Positions 63,430 through 64,000 of a stretch of DNA of 64,000 nt are shown here, piece after piece; the stretch's first letter is position 1, and each line of letters starts with the position of its first letter. A program made the position numbers and the translations under genes. Location: the NCBI RefSeq assembly GCF_014198605.1, contig NZ_JACIHU010000005.1; one strand, 5' to 3'. The notes under the pieces were generated by a model, which saw only the letters and a list, made by a program, of their open reading frames with translations, had not been told where the DNA came from and did not search any database. Source of the stretch: Rhizobium etli_C. Lineage in GTDB: Bacteria > Pseudomonadota > Alphaproteobacteria > Rhizobiales > Rhizobiaceae.

Positions 63430-63803
63430 TGATCCAAAATCCCCGAATCCAAACGCCCGGTGCTGGACCGGGCGGCACAAAGTGATCTCGCAAGAAGTGT
63501 CCGGCGGCCGCCGCCCAAAGCCCTGGTCAAGCTTCCAAGCTCATCTTCCGCCTTCTTGCCGTCAAATTTGGTCAAAGGAAGGCGTGCACCGCACAAACTC
63601 CGACTTTCCCAGTAAGACACTATTATGGTTAATAGATCGTTAGTGCCGGACTGTGACAGCAAGCCTGTATTCGCAAGATTTTATTCCTGGATTACTTGAC
63701 CGGAGCAAGCTCCGGCTGCCGAAAGAGCGCTCATCCTGCGGCGCGGAAATTCCTTCACATAAAGCTCAAGTTTTTACAAGGCCGAATTTCGAGCGATTCG
63801 GCG
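63430..63803. other. Gap between ybgC and tolQ
   Basis: No gene is seen in these 374 bases. Two hairpins lie here: CCGGAGC-AA-GCTCCGG (63700-63715), 88 bases after the ybgC stop, and CGCCCGGT / ACCGGGCG (63454-63474), 24 bases before tolQ. The first may end ybgC transcripts and the second could shape the tolQ leader. Between them the sequence is relatively AT-rich and probably carries the tol promoter. Confidence 0.5.
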
Positions 63804-64000
63804 CTATAGCGGCGTGCTGCCTTCCAGGAATTTCGCCGCCAGCGTTTCCGGCAGCCGTCGCGGCCGCCCCTTGGCGTTGATGACGGCGATGATCACCTTA
63901 GCTGAAATCAGCAGCATCTCGCCGCAACGAATCTGCTGGTTGAGCACCATCTTGGCTCCGCCGGCCTTCTCCGTATGCGTCAGGATCGTCAGCACGTCGT
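63804..64000 (-). CDS. ybgC: Tol-Pal-associated acyl-CoA thioesterase YbgC, C-terminal part
   Basis: The gene runs off the right edge; only the last 65 or so residues are visible. They include LTHTEKAGGAKMVLNQQIRCG, ISAKVIIAVINAKGRPRRLPE and an LAAKFLEG-like end, which fit the hot-dog fold of YbgC thioesterases. Position directly upstream of tolQ is the standard one in proteobacteria. The catalytic N-terminal region is outside the window. Confidence 0.85.
   Translation of the reverse strand, partial: DVLTILTHTEKAGGAKMVLNQQIRCGEMLLISAKVIIAVINAKGRPRRLPETLAAKFLEGSTPL

Overview
The window looks like chromosomal DNA of a Rhizobium species close to the R. leguminosarum / R. etli group. This rests on high GC, AAGGAG-type ribosome binding sites, an alphaproteobacterial tolQRAB-pal-cpoB-tilS-ftsH-glmM cluster, serC-serA with a serC leader, an Omp25/31-type porin, GGAAC-N16-CGTT (EcfG-type) promoters, and RIME-like palindromic repeats. 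No phage, transposase, plasmid replication gene or CRISPR array was seen. The genus call is from remembered protein similarity, not a search.

Layout on the left (1-20.1 kb, plus strand): two small genes (the first behind a stress-type promoter), an RsuA/RluB-type pseudouridine synthase overlapping a phosphoribosyltransferase, an ion permease with RCK domains, purC, then a TetR regulator with a complete tripartite RND efflux set. A seven-gene operon follows: LacI regulator, polyamine/iron-type ABC importer (binding protein, two permeases, ATPase), nucleoside hydrolase and adenine deaminase. It reads as uptake and breakdown of a purine nucleoside, with a near-perfect LacI operator just before the first gene.

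Middle (20.2-31.5 kb): on the minus strand, a DctB/DctD-like two-component pair leads into a TctCBA tricarboxylate-type transporter and an M20 amidohydrolase. Next come a molybdopterin oxidoreductase and a cobalamin-riboswitch operon encoding CbtB, CbtA and an unidentified exported membrane protein. A divergent histidine phosphatase carries Cys where the catalytic Arg is expected.

Centre (31.7-47.9 kb): a GGDEF-EAL protein, ackA-xfp (phosphoketolase bypass to acetate), an AraC regulator divergent from pobA, and a Liv-type ABC importer that probably feeds aromatic acids to PobA. Then come a VCBS-domain protein, a tiny membrane protein, tRNA-Met and mnmA. A short stress-promoter gene closes this part.

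Right (48-64 kb, minus strand): serC-serA, an outer membrane protein, a repeat-rich gap, glmM, ftsH, tilS, and the Tol-Pal envelope complex down to a truncated ybgC. The most unusual observation is a 152-bp palindromic element lying in frame inside tilS. A second copy of the same length and architecture sits in the noncoding gap about 4.3 kb away, so an intergenic repeat appears to have become a protein segment of an essential tRNA-modifying enzyme.
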